Shown in pieces: positions 35,861 to 47,799 of a stretch of DNA of 64,000 bases. The translations under genes and the position numbers were made by a program. Position 1 is the stretch's first letter; each line of letters begins with the position of its first letter. The stretch lies in contig JACATO010001426.1 of assembly GCA_018389105.1 (NCBI GenBank), forward strand, positions 434,001 through 498,000. The letters run 5' to 3'. This DNA comes from Nautilus pompilius (lineage: Eukaryota > Mollusca > Cephalopoda > Nautilida > Nautilidae). The notes below the pieces were generated by a model. It ran no database searches. It was not told where the DNA came from and worked only from the letters and a program-made list of their open reading frames with translations.

Positions 35861-38312
35861 GTTTGTAATATTACTGCGACCGGAGCACTGCATTCGAAGC
35901 AGTCGTTACACTTTAATATTAAACTATAACACATCAATCTCAGTCTATAAACAAAAGAATAAGTCCAAATACAAATAAAGAAAACAGATACACAGCAGTG
36001 GTTGGAAACTGTTAGTATATTCCACGGTCACTGATTCTGTTAGTAGTTTTCACACACAAAGCGACTTAAACTTATGCTTATTTCCGCGTACTCCGTCAAA
36101 ATTGAGCTTAGTGCTTCAATTGCCTCACGTTACGCAGATACGGGTAAATTGTCATTTCTTGTAGTGTATAAACTCGCCATTAACGTTGTGACGTCATTTG
36201 CTGGAATAATTATTATGGGATGGTTGGACCTGGCCATTCCAGTTTTTTTAGCCGGCCGAGCGTTGCTTCGTCAGATCGCGTCCCATAAATATTTGCTGCG
36301 ATAAATTTCAAGACGATAAAAATTCTTAACTAAACTGCAACCCGTTTCTAATGCTAACCATAACCATGTGGATGTTTATCTGGTACTTTCCACTTTGGAT
36401 AACCTATTCTCCTCTGTTTTGATGACTTAAGGTAACAGCCTCGTGACAGCTGCGCGCGTCGAAACAAGGGAGATAATTCGAGCAGCAAGAAATTCTAATT
36501 TAATGATTAAAATAACTTATATTCTGAATTAAACAAAACTGTAAGCAGATTTTATTATGGTTTTTGTTTCAGCCGAGTTTAATCTAGCCTACTTACTGAC
36601 TAAAGCCCATCATTAAAAAGTTTTCAGGGCCTCATTTTTACGTAGACGCGCGAGGAAATTATGAAATAGATTTTAAAAATCACAAACTTGGAAGACAGAC
36701 ATTCGTGATAACCCTCTTCTTTGCCAGACGCCTATTTCTATAACATTTTCACGTATTTACTCTAATTTCTTCCGTTGCAAAATTCAAATTTAATCCTTTG
36801 AACACGATATGCCCGAAATAATCGTTCGTTTCTGGCCTTGTTTCAGGTTTTCTAACAACCGTTAACCTCCAGCCGCGAGTTGGCACTGATGAAAAATAAA
36901 CCTTTAACGCCTTCTTTCCCCTTCCTCGTACACTTCGTGAATTATGCATTTCTCATTCTATCGCCTCAAATGCGGTCCTGTCTTCTTACCGTGAGGGTTT
37001 TAAAAATAGCCAGGCTAGCCGTCCGTCTCAGCCGACAACACTGAAGATGCTGAATTATTCATGGCGTACTTAACCCAGGTCATGAAGATGCTCCGCTTGC
37101 CGGCTAACAGCTGGTGACCCACCAACATCCTCACCTAGGCGACAGCGGAAGGAGGAAAATGTTTAAGTTTCGCTCAAGCAGATTAATTTTGTCAGAGACT
37201 TATTCCCTAATGTTAACTACCCCCCTAGGTGTTCAACATGGTGGAAGTTCATTGCTCGACATTTTAAATTCCGTAAGTTGCATATCGTACGGCCGACTTG
37301 CTGCAGCCACCCTGCTTGGACGGTCCATTCCCGTGCCAGTGCTGCGGCAAGAAGGTTGGTGGGGGAATGGATCGAATGCCATACACTTATTATCAGCAGC
37401 ATTCTCACAGATAAACAGTCTGACCATACAGCGACTTACAGGTTGAAGGTCGGTGGGGTGGGGAGTGGCAGCAGGAATGGCGCTTGTGGTTTTAACGGTA
37501 GTGCAGACAGTCAATACGCGCAAAAGGGTTAACTTTCTTTTTTCATCGGGAGAGACTAGCAACTCTTACGGATGAAACAGGCCGATAACGCGGACGGAGC
37601 AGCGACGATTTCGATACGCACTCGTGATCGCCGAGAAGGACCGGGCGGGTGGCAGTCTGGTCCGCACGTGTGGTTATGGCAGGGATATTACTCGACCGTG
37701 TTTGAGACGGAACAGAGGAACCCTGGAAGGCGGATGAGCTGCTGAGCGACAGAACGACATTGGCTCACGGACCTGTTTTGGCGGTGAAGGCTTTAAAAAG
37801 ACGCCGCGCACAGAACAAAGGACAGACGACGCTTTAGCCACAAGGAAGCCCGTCATTCAAAAGCAGTACTAACGGTGACGAAAACCCACAATGCAGCTTC
37901 CTTCCTTTTGGGGTTACCATTCGCCTGCTCCCCCTCCCCATCAGCATGTATCACGTCAGAGATCCTGTCGTCGCGGCCGTACGGGACGGGAGACGTAGCG
38001 GAAGTTCGCCCATAGAACACTTCGCCTTTCATGGGGGGAGGAAAGTGGAGGGGCGCTAGGGAGAAGAAAACAAACAAACTCGCGCAGCCGGTTCGGGGTC
38101 TTGAGACACGCAAGGCGGGGACCTTCAGTCGTAGCAGCGCAGTAAACTTACCACTTGACTACTGCGCCGCCCAGTTAATCGTTCAGAGTAATTAGTTTTC
38201 GTTTGTTTTAGGGAGTTTTCTTTTCCTTTCTTTTTTAAGCGATAAAAATAAATTTCGCCTAATAAATGAATTAAATACAAAAGCAACAGCACCACTAAGG
38301 AATTCCACTTAC

Positions 38313-38454
38313 CTAAGATAGATGTACATAGCGCACACGTGTAGATGGCATCTTTACAACGCTGAGCCTGCGTGTCTTCACCGGTCACCAGCTTTCGTGA
38401 AATCTTCGTACATCCACACACATATATAGCACCTGCTAAGTCGAGGCGGCTGAT
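38313..38454 (-). other. Possible internal exon, unassigned
   Basis: Minus-strand open stretch of 142 bases. It is bounded by a possible acceptor (CCTTCCTTAATGAG) and a consensus donor (CTTAG before GTAAGT). It encodes a cysteine-containing segment (AIYVCGCTKISRKLVTGED, then CALCTSIL). No family recognised and no partner exon found, so it may be chance. Confidence 0.22.
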
Positions 38455-38715
38455 CTCATTAAGGAAGGTACACACACAGAATATTGATGAAAAATCAAAT
38501 GGACGTGGCACGTTATATGTCTTGTCATTACACCGAGACAATAATCTGACACTTTACAAATATTTATATCTGCTCAGGGACAATAAAAGCAAAATTATTT
38601 GAACCGATTCATTAGATTTTGTCCCTTTGAACCGACAGATAGATTTATTATTTTATTTTCCTTTGAAATCAGTAGCCTCAAGGCTACGCGGTAATTGTTT
38701 AAGGTTCAACACCCC

Positions 38716-38783
38716 AGAGAGAGAAAGAGAGAGAGATAAGAGAGAGAGGAGAGAGACAGAGAGAGAGAGAGAGAGACGAGAGA
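38716..38783. repeat. GA microsatellite
   Basis: Interrupted (GA)n tract. Confidence 0.93.
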
Positions 38784-39425
38784 CTGTCCAAGGATGTACA
38801 GAGTGCTCACAGCAATGCCAAACAGGACGGGAGTTAGGGGCAACGGTTACGTAGGTCGGAAGTGCGAGCACAGGCAGTAGTAACTAATCAACCGCCCACT
38901 TCATCATTAATGAGCAAAACGGATAAAAAAATAATGGGAAGAAAATGAGTGAAAACGCCATAACTGTTATCAGCTGAACACAACCCTTACCTGTACATCT
39001 TTACCATCTGACTACAATAATTTCATTACTTTTTTTATTAGAATGTATCTCGAATAAATTTTTTAAAAAATTTTATTTGGAAAGTTTTAACATAACACCG
39101 GAAAGATAACGAAGTGCTATTAACAGGCGTTCATCGGTTAGTTCTGGCTTTTCCGGTAATACATCGAAACAATAAACCCACTTTTCGGCGATATTTTCCG
39201 GTCAACAAACCCTGATGATGACGTCGGAGAAAGGTCGTCGAAACGTAGATGTATCAGTTACTTGTTTTACCACTCAAGAGATGAATGAACCATTTCTCTA
39301 AGTTACGTTCATAAACTACTTTAAAATTGTTTCGTGTTTGTGATAATGCAGCCAGTCAACGGAAAGGTTTTTTAAATTTACCTGGTTTGTTATTTTACCG
39401 CCATTTTTACCTTTCTTTTTGTTAA

Positions 39426-39436
39426 TTATTATTATA

Positions 39437-39498
<62 letters not shown>
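39426..39498. repeat. ATT microsatellite
   Basis: (ATT)n run of about 70 bases. Confidence 0.95.
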
Positions 39499-40025
39499 TT
39501 ATGATCCTAACTTTCACATAAAATCGGAGAAATTAAAATTATTTGAGTCTTAAATTTGGCATTTCAGACAGACAATTTTAACTCTTGTAGGTCGCACACA
39601 CTTCTGTATGTACTCTAGTACAGGCGTCATCAGGGTGTCAGTTAAGACAGCACATCGTCAAGAGGAGCAGTATCCTTCTTGGCATACTGTCATTTGGTGT
39701 GAGCTTGTTCTCCCAGAGGTCCACCCGAGTACCACAGATCTTTGTCCTCGTCGTTGTGGGCTAGCTATGTGATAACTGCTTGCCTCACCTTCTTTAAAAG
39801 CCGGTGAGGCGATTCTGTTTCTCTGAAGATAGCTAAAGGTCATCCTGGAGCAGGGCGCTGCTCCTATACCCTCGGTGTGCAGGTGCGAAAAGCGAGCTCT
39901 CGACAGCCCGAACATACTTCCTCTGTTCTCATCTAGCACCAGGTCGTCCTTCTCGCTGTTTAGCCCATCGCCGCTGCTGAGCCGTTTTCCCTGCTGCCCA
40001 CGGGTCTTTTCTCATTAACGCGGCG

Positions 40026-40032
40026 TATAAAT
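40026..40032 (+). promoter_or_regulatory. Candidate TATA box
   Basis: GGCGTATAAATGGCG, a close match to the TATA consensus in a GC-rich setting. It would place a transcription start near 40056. The next consensus donor (CCAGCAG before GTGAGT) is at 40317, so a first exon of about 260 bases is possible. The next acceptor with a coding region on this strand is at 44683. Confidence 0.4.
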
Positions 40033-40055
40033 GGCGAGCGACGCCCGGTCTATAC

Positions 40056-40317
40056 ACCGCAGACTCCTGAGTGGCGGCAGCCATCTAGAAGCGTCTTTAA
40101 AGTCAGCCAATTTAGTGGTAACTCGCTTTCCTATCAGTAGCAACTACTGACGGTCAGGAGGCAGAAGACGGAAATGTTTATCCGTGTATAAGGCGAATCC
40201 AGCGGGGTGCAGAGGCGGCTAGCTAAAGCCTGGTAGTGGCTGGGTTTTAGATGTTAAATGCGAATAAATAAATAAATGAATACATCATATAGAATAAAGT
40301 CTTCTTTCCGCCAGCAG
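40056..40317 (+). other. Possible non-coding first exon of EGF-like gene 2
   Basis: Inferred from a TATA box about 30 bases upstream and a consensus GTGAGT donor at its end. The stretch has no long open frame. Linking it to the acceptor at 44683 requires a 4.4-kb intron and is not proven. A TATAAAA at 44334-44340 is a competing, closer promoter. Confidence 0.3.
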
Positions 40318-41095
40318 GTGAGTATTACATCCTCGTATACTGCTGTTTGTTGTTGTTGTTTTTGTTTTAATTCTGATATATAGGCCTGACGAGAACATTC
40401 TTTCAAGTTTGTAGGTCAGGTGACGTGCAACTATTTACTGTTTACAGACCGTGATACGGATGGGAAGGAGGGGAAGAAGAAGAAATCCCAGAAACAGAGA
40501 AAGAATCAGGTTGGGGATATGTATCTAGCGCTAACTCATTTGTTAATTTAACCAAAAAGTCCAACTAACGATGAGGGAGGAATTCTCTGAAGAGCTTTCA
40601 GTAAGTCATCCTACCTACCGGGAGGGAGGAAGGAGGGAGCGTCGGGGTGGTGTTTAGAATCTTCAAAAAATAATTTAAACTTTCTACTGTCCCTTAGACC
40701 TGTCGCGCGCGCAATGCAGAATCAAGGTGGCAAATGGTGTACTAATTTCCTTATTGGTAGCAGATGAAGGCAACGCTGAAGGGCCCATGACTGGACTTTG
40801 CATGTTGGAAACTTTCCTCGAAATTTTAAATCAGTAGAAACAAAGGATATAACTCATTCATAGCTGGGGATTTAGCGTAACGCGGATACCTGCCGGTTGT
40901 TGTGTACTTTTCCTTAATCTTTCCTCGGGGACTGTTACTTTTTCTAGTGGATCCCCCAGCCTTCACCTCTGTGAAACGGATCGCTTCTGAAGTTTACTCG
41001 GGCAGAGAGTACAGCTATTTGGTTAATTATTCAAAATGAGAAAAACTCACCAAGTGAAGATATTTCCGAATTTTATCTTGACATCAGATAAGATC

Positions 41096-41098
<3 letters not shown>

Positions 41099-41139
<41 letters not shown>

Positions 41140-41156
41140 GAGAGAGAGAGAGAGAG
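41099..41156. repeat. GA microsatellite
   Basis: (GA)n tract with two short interruptions. Confidence 0.95.
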
Positions 41157-42009
41157 TCCCTGTCTGTCTGTCAAATATGAAATAGAGATTAGTAAAAAAA
41201 AAGAAAATATTAGTCCACTCTTAAGATCTACTGTCCCCCAAATGTGTACGTGGCTTCCTGTCTTTTTCCAAAAAGCTGCTAAAAACTATATAAACAAATA
41301 ACCCTGAACTAAATGCATCTTTAATTTTTCAGTAAAATTCGTGTTAATTTAATAAAAAATACTATAATTTATCATGGAAACATTTATTTCATCCATCTTT
41401 ACTAAGTCAGTAAATAACATAAACTATCAACGACAGTAAATAGGAATAAATAAGAATTTATGGAATTGGTAAACACTTTGTAAAGTCTGTTTTTAACAGT
41501 AAACTTCAGTAAGCTAAAGAAGTCTTCGTATCGTTACTAAGCCACTAAACACAAGATTTAGTCCTGTGCAGCCATTTCATTTATTCTTGTGAGGTCAACT
41601 TTAAACGCGACTGGAATAAGATAACGAACCAGTCGAATTTTCTGTGAACCTCAATCTATTAGTTCTGCGTTTACTCTGGTTATGAAGCACCCTCAGTTAG
41701 GTTATATGACAAATGCTTATCACCTCAGCTTTAGAAAGTGATCACATTTAGGTACGCGTGATATTTTCCCCTCTAGACAGGGCCCGGCCTGTAGACGCAC
41801 CTTGCAGACATTCTTTCACGATGACTCCCGTAATTATATTTAAAATATTATTGTGTCATACGGAAAGAACCCTGGGGATAAAACAGTGACGAGCCAGTGC
41901 CGTTCCTGCCTCATGAGGTGTCAGGAAAATACCTGCCTTATTTTTGAAGATGCGGGAGCCGAAAGACCGACCGCGCCTGAGAGGGGGGTAGGGGTACGAC
42001 AAACTGAAG

Positions 42010-42090
42010 CCGGTGCCGATCAGGACTCAAACCGAAGACCCTGATCCTAGCGGTTCATCCTCGGACCTTCGAGCTTCGCCCTGTCAGCAG
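42010..42090 (-). repeat. tRNA-like SINE fragment
   Basis: Minus strand: A-box-like GGGCGAAGCTCG (42081-42070) and B-box-like GGTTTGAGTCC (42033-42023), 36 bases apart, as in tRNA-derived SINEs. The sequence differs from the SINE at 34.3 kb. Weaker match than that copy. Confidence 0.4.
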
Positions 42091-44333
42091 TAGAACTATT
42101 TCTGTGAGGTGTGACAGCTGTACAGCAACTGCACTTCAGGGACAAAATTTCTAAGCTCGCATTCTACCTGACTTAGATTCCAAACACAGGAAACGTTTTT
42201 AAACTTTTCCACGCAATAGGAAGATGATTCTAAATTTACCCTTTGCAACTAAACTTAAAATTTTAAATCTAAGTTGATCAGTAGACCTCGAGCAGTCATT
42301 GCGACTGAAAATGATCCCATTCCTGTTAAGAACGTTGGGCCCGAATGACGTCAGCGCAAGACGTAGTAAAGTTTGTCACGTGATTTGTTTGTTTGAAAAT
42401 ATATAATATAAAAGTCACAGATTAAGAGGCTTTAATAAGATTTTCCGTAATCTCTCATTTCCCTGGAATTGTGGTAAACTGCTTGTTTTGCTTTTTTTTT
42501 TTAAAAAAATTGTAATGTACAAATTACACGACCTTAAATTTTATTTTAAATATCGCGGTCGTTTTCATGAAGCGGATTAGATAGATACAGTTAAATCTTA
42601 CCTACTTACCTACTTACCTACCAGGTGGCCCTCATCACCTCCGTGTTCTGTAGTTTAATCCGCGCAGATACAAAGTCCCCCATCTCGGTTCTGCTGCCAT
42701 ATTTGAACGTCAGGGCCAAGGTTATAGTTCTCTGTGCCGAACTGATGAGGCGTTGCCACCTGTGACTAAGTGTCCTGGCTTTAATTTGATTTAAACTAGT
42801 GATTTATGGAAGGGAAAAAAAAGAGAAAGATGGGAGTGGAACTTAACACGATTATTTCTGGAGACTTTTATTTTTCAAACTTCAAAGAACCTCGGTTAGC
42901 GTAAGTGTTTAAGTTCCGTTCTGCCGTGTTCGGATGCTGATGTACGGTATCCATCACGAACAGCATAAACCCCGATCAACCGGGGACAGAGCAGCTTGAT
43001 GGTGCACCCAACTGACCCGCCTTTGTTGCTGACGTCAGTAATTCGCTGAGCAAGCGGCCTGGACAAGCCTTGCAATGCTTCCTCGGCGTTAATGTCGTCT
43101 CCATTCCCGTTTTAAAGTCGCCCTGGGTTACGGTAAATTGGGAGTTGTTTGTATAGTAGACGTGTGTGTAAAAACAGCCAGACTTTGCCAATCACAATTA
43201 ACGAGTCTAGAAAAAGTTGTCAGAGATAAACTTTCTATAGTTTTCTTTTTTTTCTGGAAGATCAGAATCCTGTTCCAATCTCTCTCTCTCTTAAGCGTAT
43301 CTAGAGTAACTATACCTTTGATAACTAATTATTTTCGTGCGGTATTAAGATAGCGGAATTCTAAAAAGGTCGACACTCTTTCCCATCTGCCGGCCTGGTG
43401 AATACCACGTCACGTGATGTGTTGGCGCAGGTTCTCTGGACTTCAGCCATGTTTAATATTAAGTTTAATCCAGTTTGGATTTCAATCGCGCGAGGAAGGT
43501 TCACAAAATAATTGAGAAATTTGAGGATACAAAATAATTATTATAAACGGGAATAAATGAACTAAATTACTGCTGGAAGTTGATATTGTAGAACATTTTA
43601 TAAATCAAATTGATTAACATTATTCTTCATTAGTAAGAAAGGTCTTGTATAATCTTAATTCCCGGTCTTTTTAAATATATTAATTCGACAAAGTATGAGA
43701 AGATTTTAATTGTTAATTTAAATAATGTTAATTAAATTAAGTTCGAAAAAGGAACATTTTTCTGATAAGAGGGCATAACCTCTTTTGTTTTATTCTGAAA
43801 AGAATCATCTTATTATTTGTTGCTGCTCAGATTCCCGGGTTAGAATTAGGATTTCTATAATATAGGGCTACCTTCATCAGTATGAAAGCAGGTAAGAATT
43901 ATTCTAATTGTATCTCACCTCATGTTCGTTTGTTTGTTTACATTAAAAAATTATTATCAGAAGTATAGACAACAAATACGTATTGTCTTCTTAGAGAAGG
44001 CCCGGGGATGGCTCGGCATCTGTTTTCTGTTTGGTTACGTCACAAAAAACGTTTACCCAGGTTTTGTGGTTCATCATGTTTTTGGTCTTTATTATGTTTT
44101 TATAAGACCGTCGACTGCTGGGAAAAAAAACCCATTCATTTGCATTTTATTATTTTTTTCTATTTGGTACAATCAACATGGAAATGTGTAAATGAAACAA
44201 GGTGACAAGATCTAGACAAATACTTGTGGGGACCCGAAAATACATAGACAGGCTTGACAGAGCAAGTAAAGTGATTAATGGTTTCCTAAAGCGGAAATGG
44301 CTTGGCACCTTAACCCGACTACTGTTGCTGCTC

Positions 44334-44340
44334 TATAAAA
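44334..44340 (+). promoter_or_regulatory. Alternative TATA box of EGF-like gene 2
   Basis: CTCTATAAAACAGG. It would start transcription near 44365, giving a leader of about 345 bases to the ATG at 44710. The strong acceptor at 44683 would then be used only if a donor such as GAG before GTAAAG near 44358 is spliced to it. Confidence 0.3.
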
Positions 44341-44682
44341 CAGGTGAGAGTCGGAGCTGAGGTAAAGCACCTGTGTGTGTGACGGAGAGCCCGTGACTTG
44401 CGTGCACAAGGAGGAGTGAAGCAAAAGTGAAATAGCCGGGCGGATAGAGATACCTGTGGCTGGTTCGCTGGAAACTCCCGTAGAAGTTAGAAATGGGAAA
44501 ATGAGGGAACTTAGATTTATCGTCGAAGGAGATGCTGTGTTGTGTCAACTTCAAACGGGATCCGCTACGGTGAAAGAAAGATGTATATGGAGGCGTTAGA
44601 GTGCTGGAACAGAACCCGTCATGCTGATGTAAGTCTGGGACCGTAGGTCTTCTTGCGGCTTTTCTCGGTTGGTGTCTTTGCA

Positions 44683-44709
44683 GTCCGCTCTCGCTCTTCG
44701 TGGGTGAAA
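44683..44709 (+). promoter_or_regulatory. Splice acceptor and leader of EGF-like gene 2
   Basis: A pyrimidine-rich tract (CTTTTCTCGGTTGGTGTCTTTGCAG) ends at 44683, 26 bases before the start codon at 44710. Confidence 0.55.
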
Positions 44710-45983
44710 ATGAATTTTGTGCTGTGGATCCTAATTGCGAATTTAGCCCGCCTCGTCACGACCCAGAACCGGCGAAGGCAGCTACCCCTGCCATTGGATC
44801 TCCGGCCAGCGTTGGTCGTGGCGAGCAGCTCGCAATGCCTGGACTACTGCAAGATCACGCGAAACATCTGCGGCCGGAGAGGGCTGTGTTACTTCAATCG
44901 GCAGACGTGCGAGGGGCGCTGCCTGTGCCGGCCCGGCTACGGCGGGCAGTTCTGTCGGTTGTCCGATCCCGCGGGTGGTTTATCCCAAGCCAAGAAGCCG
45001 GAAACGACGAGACGCGACCACTATACCTCGTGGAAACCGCCCTTGCCATTCCCTCCGGTTACCGCGCCACGCCCTTCCGGCGTTTCTTCAGAACTCCCCG
45101 AGCCAACGGCTGCCACGGACAGCGACGCGGAGCGGATGTCGGTCGAACCAGTTTCGCCGTGCCCCCGGAGACGGCGGAGCGAGCATTTGCACAAAGTCTC
45201 TACCCGAGTTCGAAAGTGACCTTTGCAAATGACCTTGCGATTACTTCGACAGAAATTCCCCGAAGCCTGGTTTCGTCGTTCTTTGTTTCCAAACCAACTC
45301 CAGTGGACATCCGCAGTAAAAGGTTTCAGATCGCGGAACACACGCAGAACGTAATGAGAAGCCGGATACAAACTGTAAAGATCGGCAGACCAACGTCAAA
45401 TTTCCATCACTACGTGTACAACTTTGTCAACCAACTAAATCACGATCTAATCCAAAGGACCGCCATATACCCGGAAGGTGTATCTTTAACGAAACAATTC
45501 CCATTCGATTATGACACAACGTATCCAATGGCAAGTGACTTGATTACTGAAGGTTTTCCAAACGGATTCTCTGCCATAGCTGCTTCGTCACACGACAACT
45601 GGTTAGAGACTTCGATGGTTGAACTGAGCGAAGCTTCTGTTAACACGCCGTTAAACAAACCACCCACAATGTGGACACGGGCTGGTAAGTTTACAACAAG
45701 ATCCCCTTCACAGGCTCTTCCTGTATCAGATGAACTATCGTCCATACAAATGATGACAGCGTCTGAAGAATTTCTAGGCAGCTTGTTCTCCTTGGTTTAT
45801 ACACCGGAAACCATTTTGCAATCAACAATGTCTACACTAGCAGTGGATGAAAGCCTCAGAAATCTTATTTGTCCTTTGTCATCTTTGTTGTTATCGGATA
45901 CGTTACTAAAAAGTGCAGAAACATCGGTGACAGCAAATTCTTCAAAAGGGTTTTCACCTTCGACTGCGTCCATTGCCGGATAG
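44710..45983 (+). CDS. Secreted EGF-like protein with eight cysteines (gene 2), frame interrupted
   Basis: The ATG at 44710 (GTGAAAATGA) begins a signal peptide (MNFVLWILIANLARLVTTQ) followed by a basic linker and an EGF-like domain with cysteines 43, 47, 54, 60, 67, 71, 73 and 82, ending CRPGYGGQFC. This is the same spacing as gene 1. A Pro/Ser/Thr-rich tail follows. This frame stops at 45217-45219. From about 45165 to 45983 the next frame is open for over 250 codons with ordinary protein composition (for example SSFFVSKPTPVDI), too long to be chance. A missing base in the CCCCC run at 45162-45166 would join the two; whether this is a genome lesion or an assembly error is unknown. A strong acceptor (GGTGTCTTTGCAG, ending 44683) just upstream indicates a non-coding first exon. 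Confidence 0.72.
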
Positions 45984-47799
45984 TCTTTAACAGATGCCTA
46001 CTTAGACTGAACAAATTTTCAAGCAAGTTATATTTTTAAGCTTTCAGATTGCCAGGCAAGCCTTCTATAGACAACAAGAATGTCCGCAGCAGCAGTGTGT
46101 GTAGATTTTCTTAACAACTTTTCTTCCTCGGCTGTATTGCTGCAGGATATTTTATAGACATCACCACTGTCTGCTTCTGTGTTTATTGTTATCGAATTAT
46201 TCCTTGGCAATAGCGACTGAAAGCTATTCAAGCGAGTTCTCTCCCTTGACTGTTTCATTACCGAATTAACGTACGCAGACTTCGCTGTCTACAGTGACTG
46301 AGGAATATTTGCATGATTTATTACCTTCAGCTTTCTGGTCATCGGGTGGTAGCCGCTCTGCAGAATACAATGCCCACAGCAATTATGTCTCCAGATTTTT
46401 CAACCCGGTTGTTATCTTCATTGGCTGTTTCATGACAGGAAGGTATTTTTCAGCCTTCAGCGTTTATATTGAGCGGAAATGCTCTTAAGCGGTTTAATCT
46501 CCTTCGTGGATGTCATGTCCAATCCGCCTACAGATAGCAGCGCCAACGGTCGGTGGATTGTCGGACAAACTAACTATCTCCCTTTGACTGTCTGGCTACG
46601 CGATATCCTTTCAATCGTCGACGGGTATCCGACCGAAAAGATTTAAAGCGACGTATCACCACTGAATCAGCAACAAAGATTCCATTCCAACGCAACTTAG
46701 CAAAATCTTTGCCTTTCAGTTTCGCGTCCATCGTCTGCTTAATAATCGAATTCCTTATTTTATCTTATTCTACAGCATTAGAAATTCATTATCCACCATC
46801 AGGTGGTCACGTCGACTTTCCGCTTCCCTCGAAAGTCTTCCAACACAGTTTGGCGTTTGGTTAACAGAGAAAAACCAAGAACGAGGGACGAAATAGGAGG
46901 GACGGTGTCCATCGTCAAGCGAGCGAGGCCCAGGTTTCAGAAAACGATAGAAAAACTTGAAAGGGGCCGCTTGCCTGGGGGCGGGCTCCCACCTCGACAC
47001 CCGGAGCCGGAGACTTCTTTCAAGGTAAATATAATTACGCATGCACTTGGCAAACCGACGCCCAGCTTAGTCGCTTGTCGAAAGAAATGCGCAGGAAGCA
47101 AAACCGGTCACAGATTTCGCTGGGAAAATGTCTGCTGCATTCTTCAGCTGCGCGTGGTGTTGTTTGGACGCGAGGAGCTTACGTGTACTGCAACTGTTTG
47201 CTGATGTGCTTGATAACATTAACATTAACCAGTAACTGCGATATGTAAAGACGACGGCCGGCCTTTACATCAGTTCCCTGAAATTCTTTACTAAATATCA
47301 TATTATAAAAACATTTTATGTTCCTTTTGTGGGTGTGTGGAGGTAAATGTCAGTCTTTAATAACTTACCGCTTTTGTTAATGACCTTTGCAACTCTTCAG
47401 CTAAAGGGGCATAACTAGGGAATGTTCTGTATTAATCAGCTTCATAGAAAAATAGATTTTACAGAAAAATCTGTTCTTCTACAGGAAAAAAAAAAGGACT
47501 GAAACTGATAAAAGTTCGCTAATATTAATATTTATTACCATTTATCCGCCTAGTTTCATGTCACTTTTGATGTCATATTTATCTTTACACTGTAGCATGT
47601 AAGCCTCGCTTTGGTTCTATAAACGCCAACCCAGAAGCTGAGTTCTATCTTGAAAACATCTAATTTTTTTTTTTTTTGAATATGCGAGAATTACTTAACT
47701 GTTGTAAAACCGTTTTATTTTATCTAACTTGTTCCACGTAGTAATGTGCATTTATTAATTCAAGTAAAACTAAATGTTTAATTAATAACACAGTAACAT
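45984..47799. other. 3' flank of EGF-like gene 2 and intergenic
   Basis: No gene recognised. Frames at 46294-46488 and 46803-47204 lack domains. The first few hundred bases have a composition similar to the coding tail and may be untranslated or decayed tail sequence. Confidence 0.45.

Larger units (their letters stand above)
33921..40025. other. Intergenic with short interspersed repeats
   Basis: No gene recognised. Holds a SINE (34250-34482), GTTATCTCCC-type motifs (34858-34990 and 36465-36480), ATT and GA microsatellites, an exon-like stretch on the minus strand (38313-38454) and a hammerhead-core-like sequence (39205-39255). Confidence 0.5.
40318..44683 (+). other. Possible intron or intergenic region
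   Basis: Contains a GA microsatellite (41099-41156), a tRNA-like SINE fragment (42010-42090) and a short TACC/TACT run (42598-42622). No coding region recognised. Confidence 0.4.

Noticed and set aside
36074-36304. 76-codon hydrophobic frame
   Set aside because: No conserved domain or supporting context.
44700-45140. First part of a 427-codon open frame overlapping EGF-like gene 2
   Set aside because: In this part the overlapping frame carries the signal peptide and the cysteine pattern shared with gene 1. Only the later part of the long frame (after about 45165) is taken as coding.
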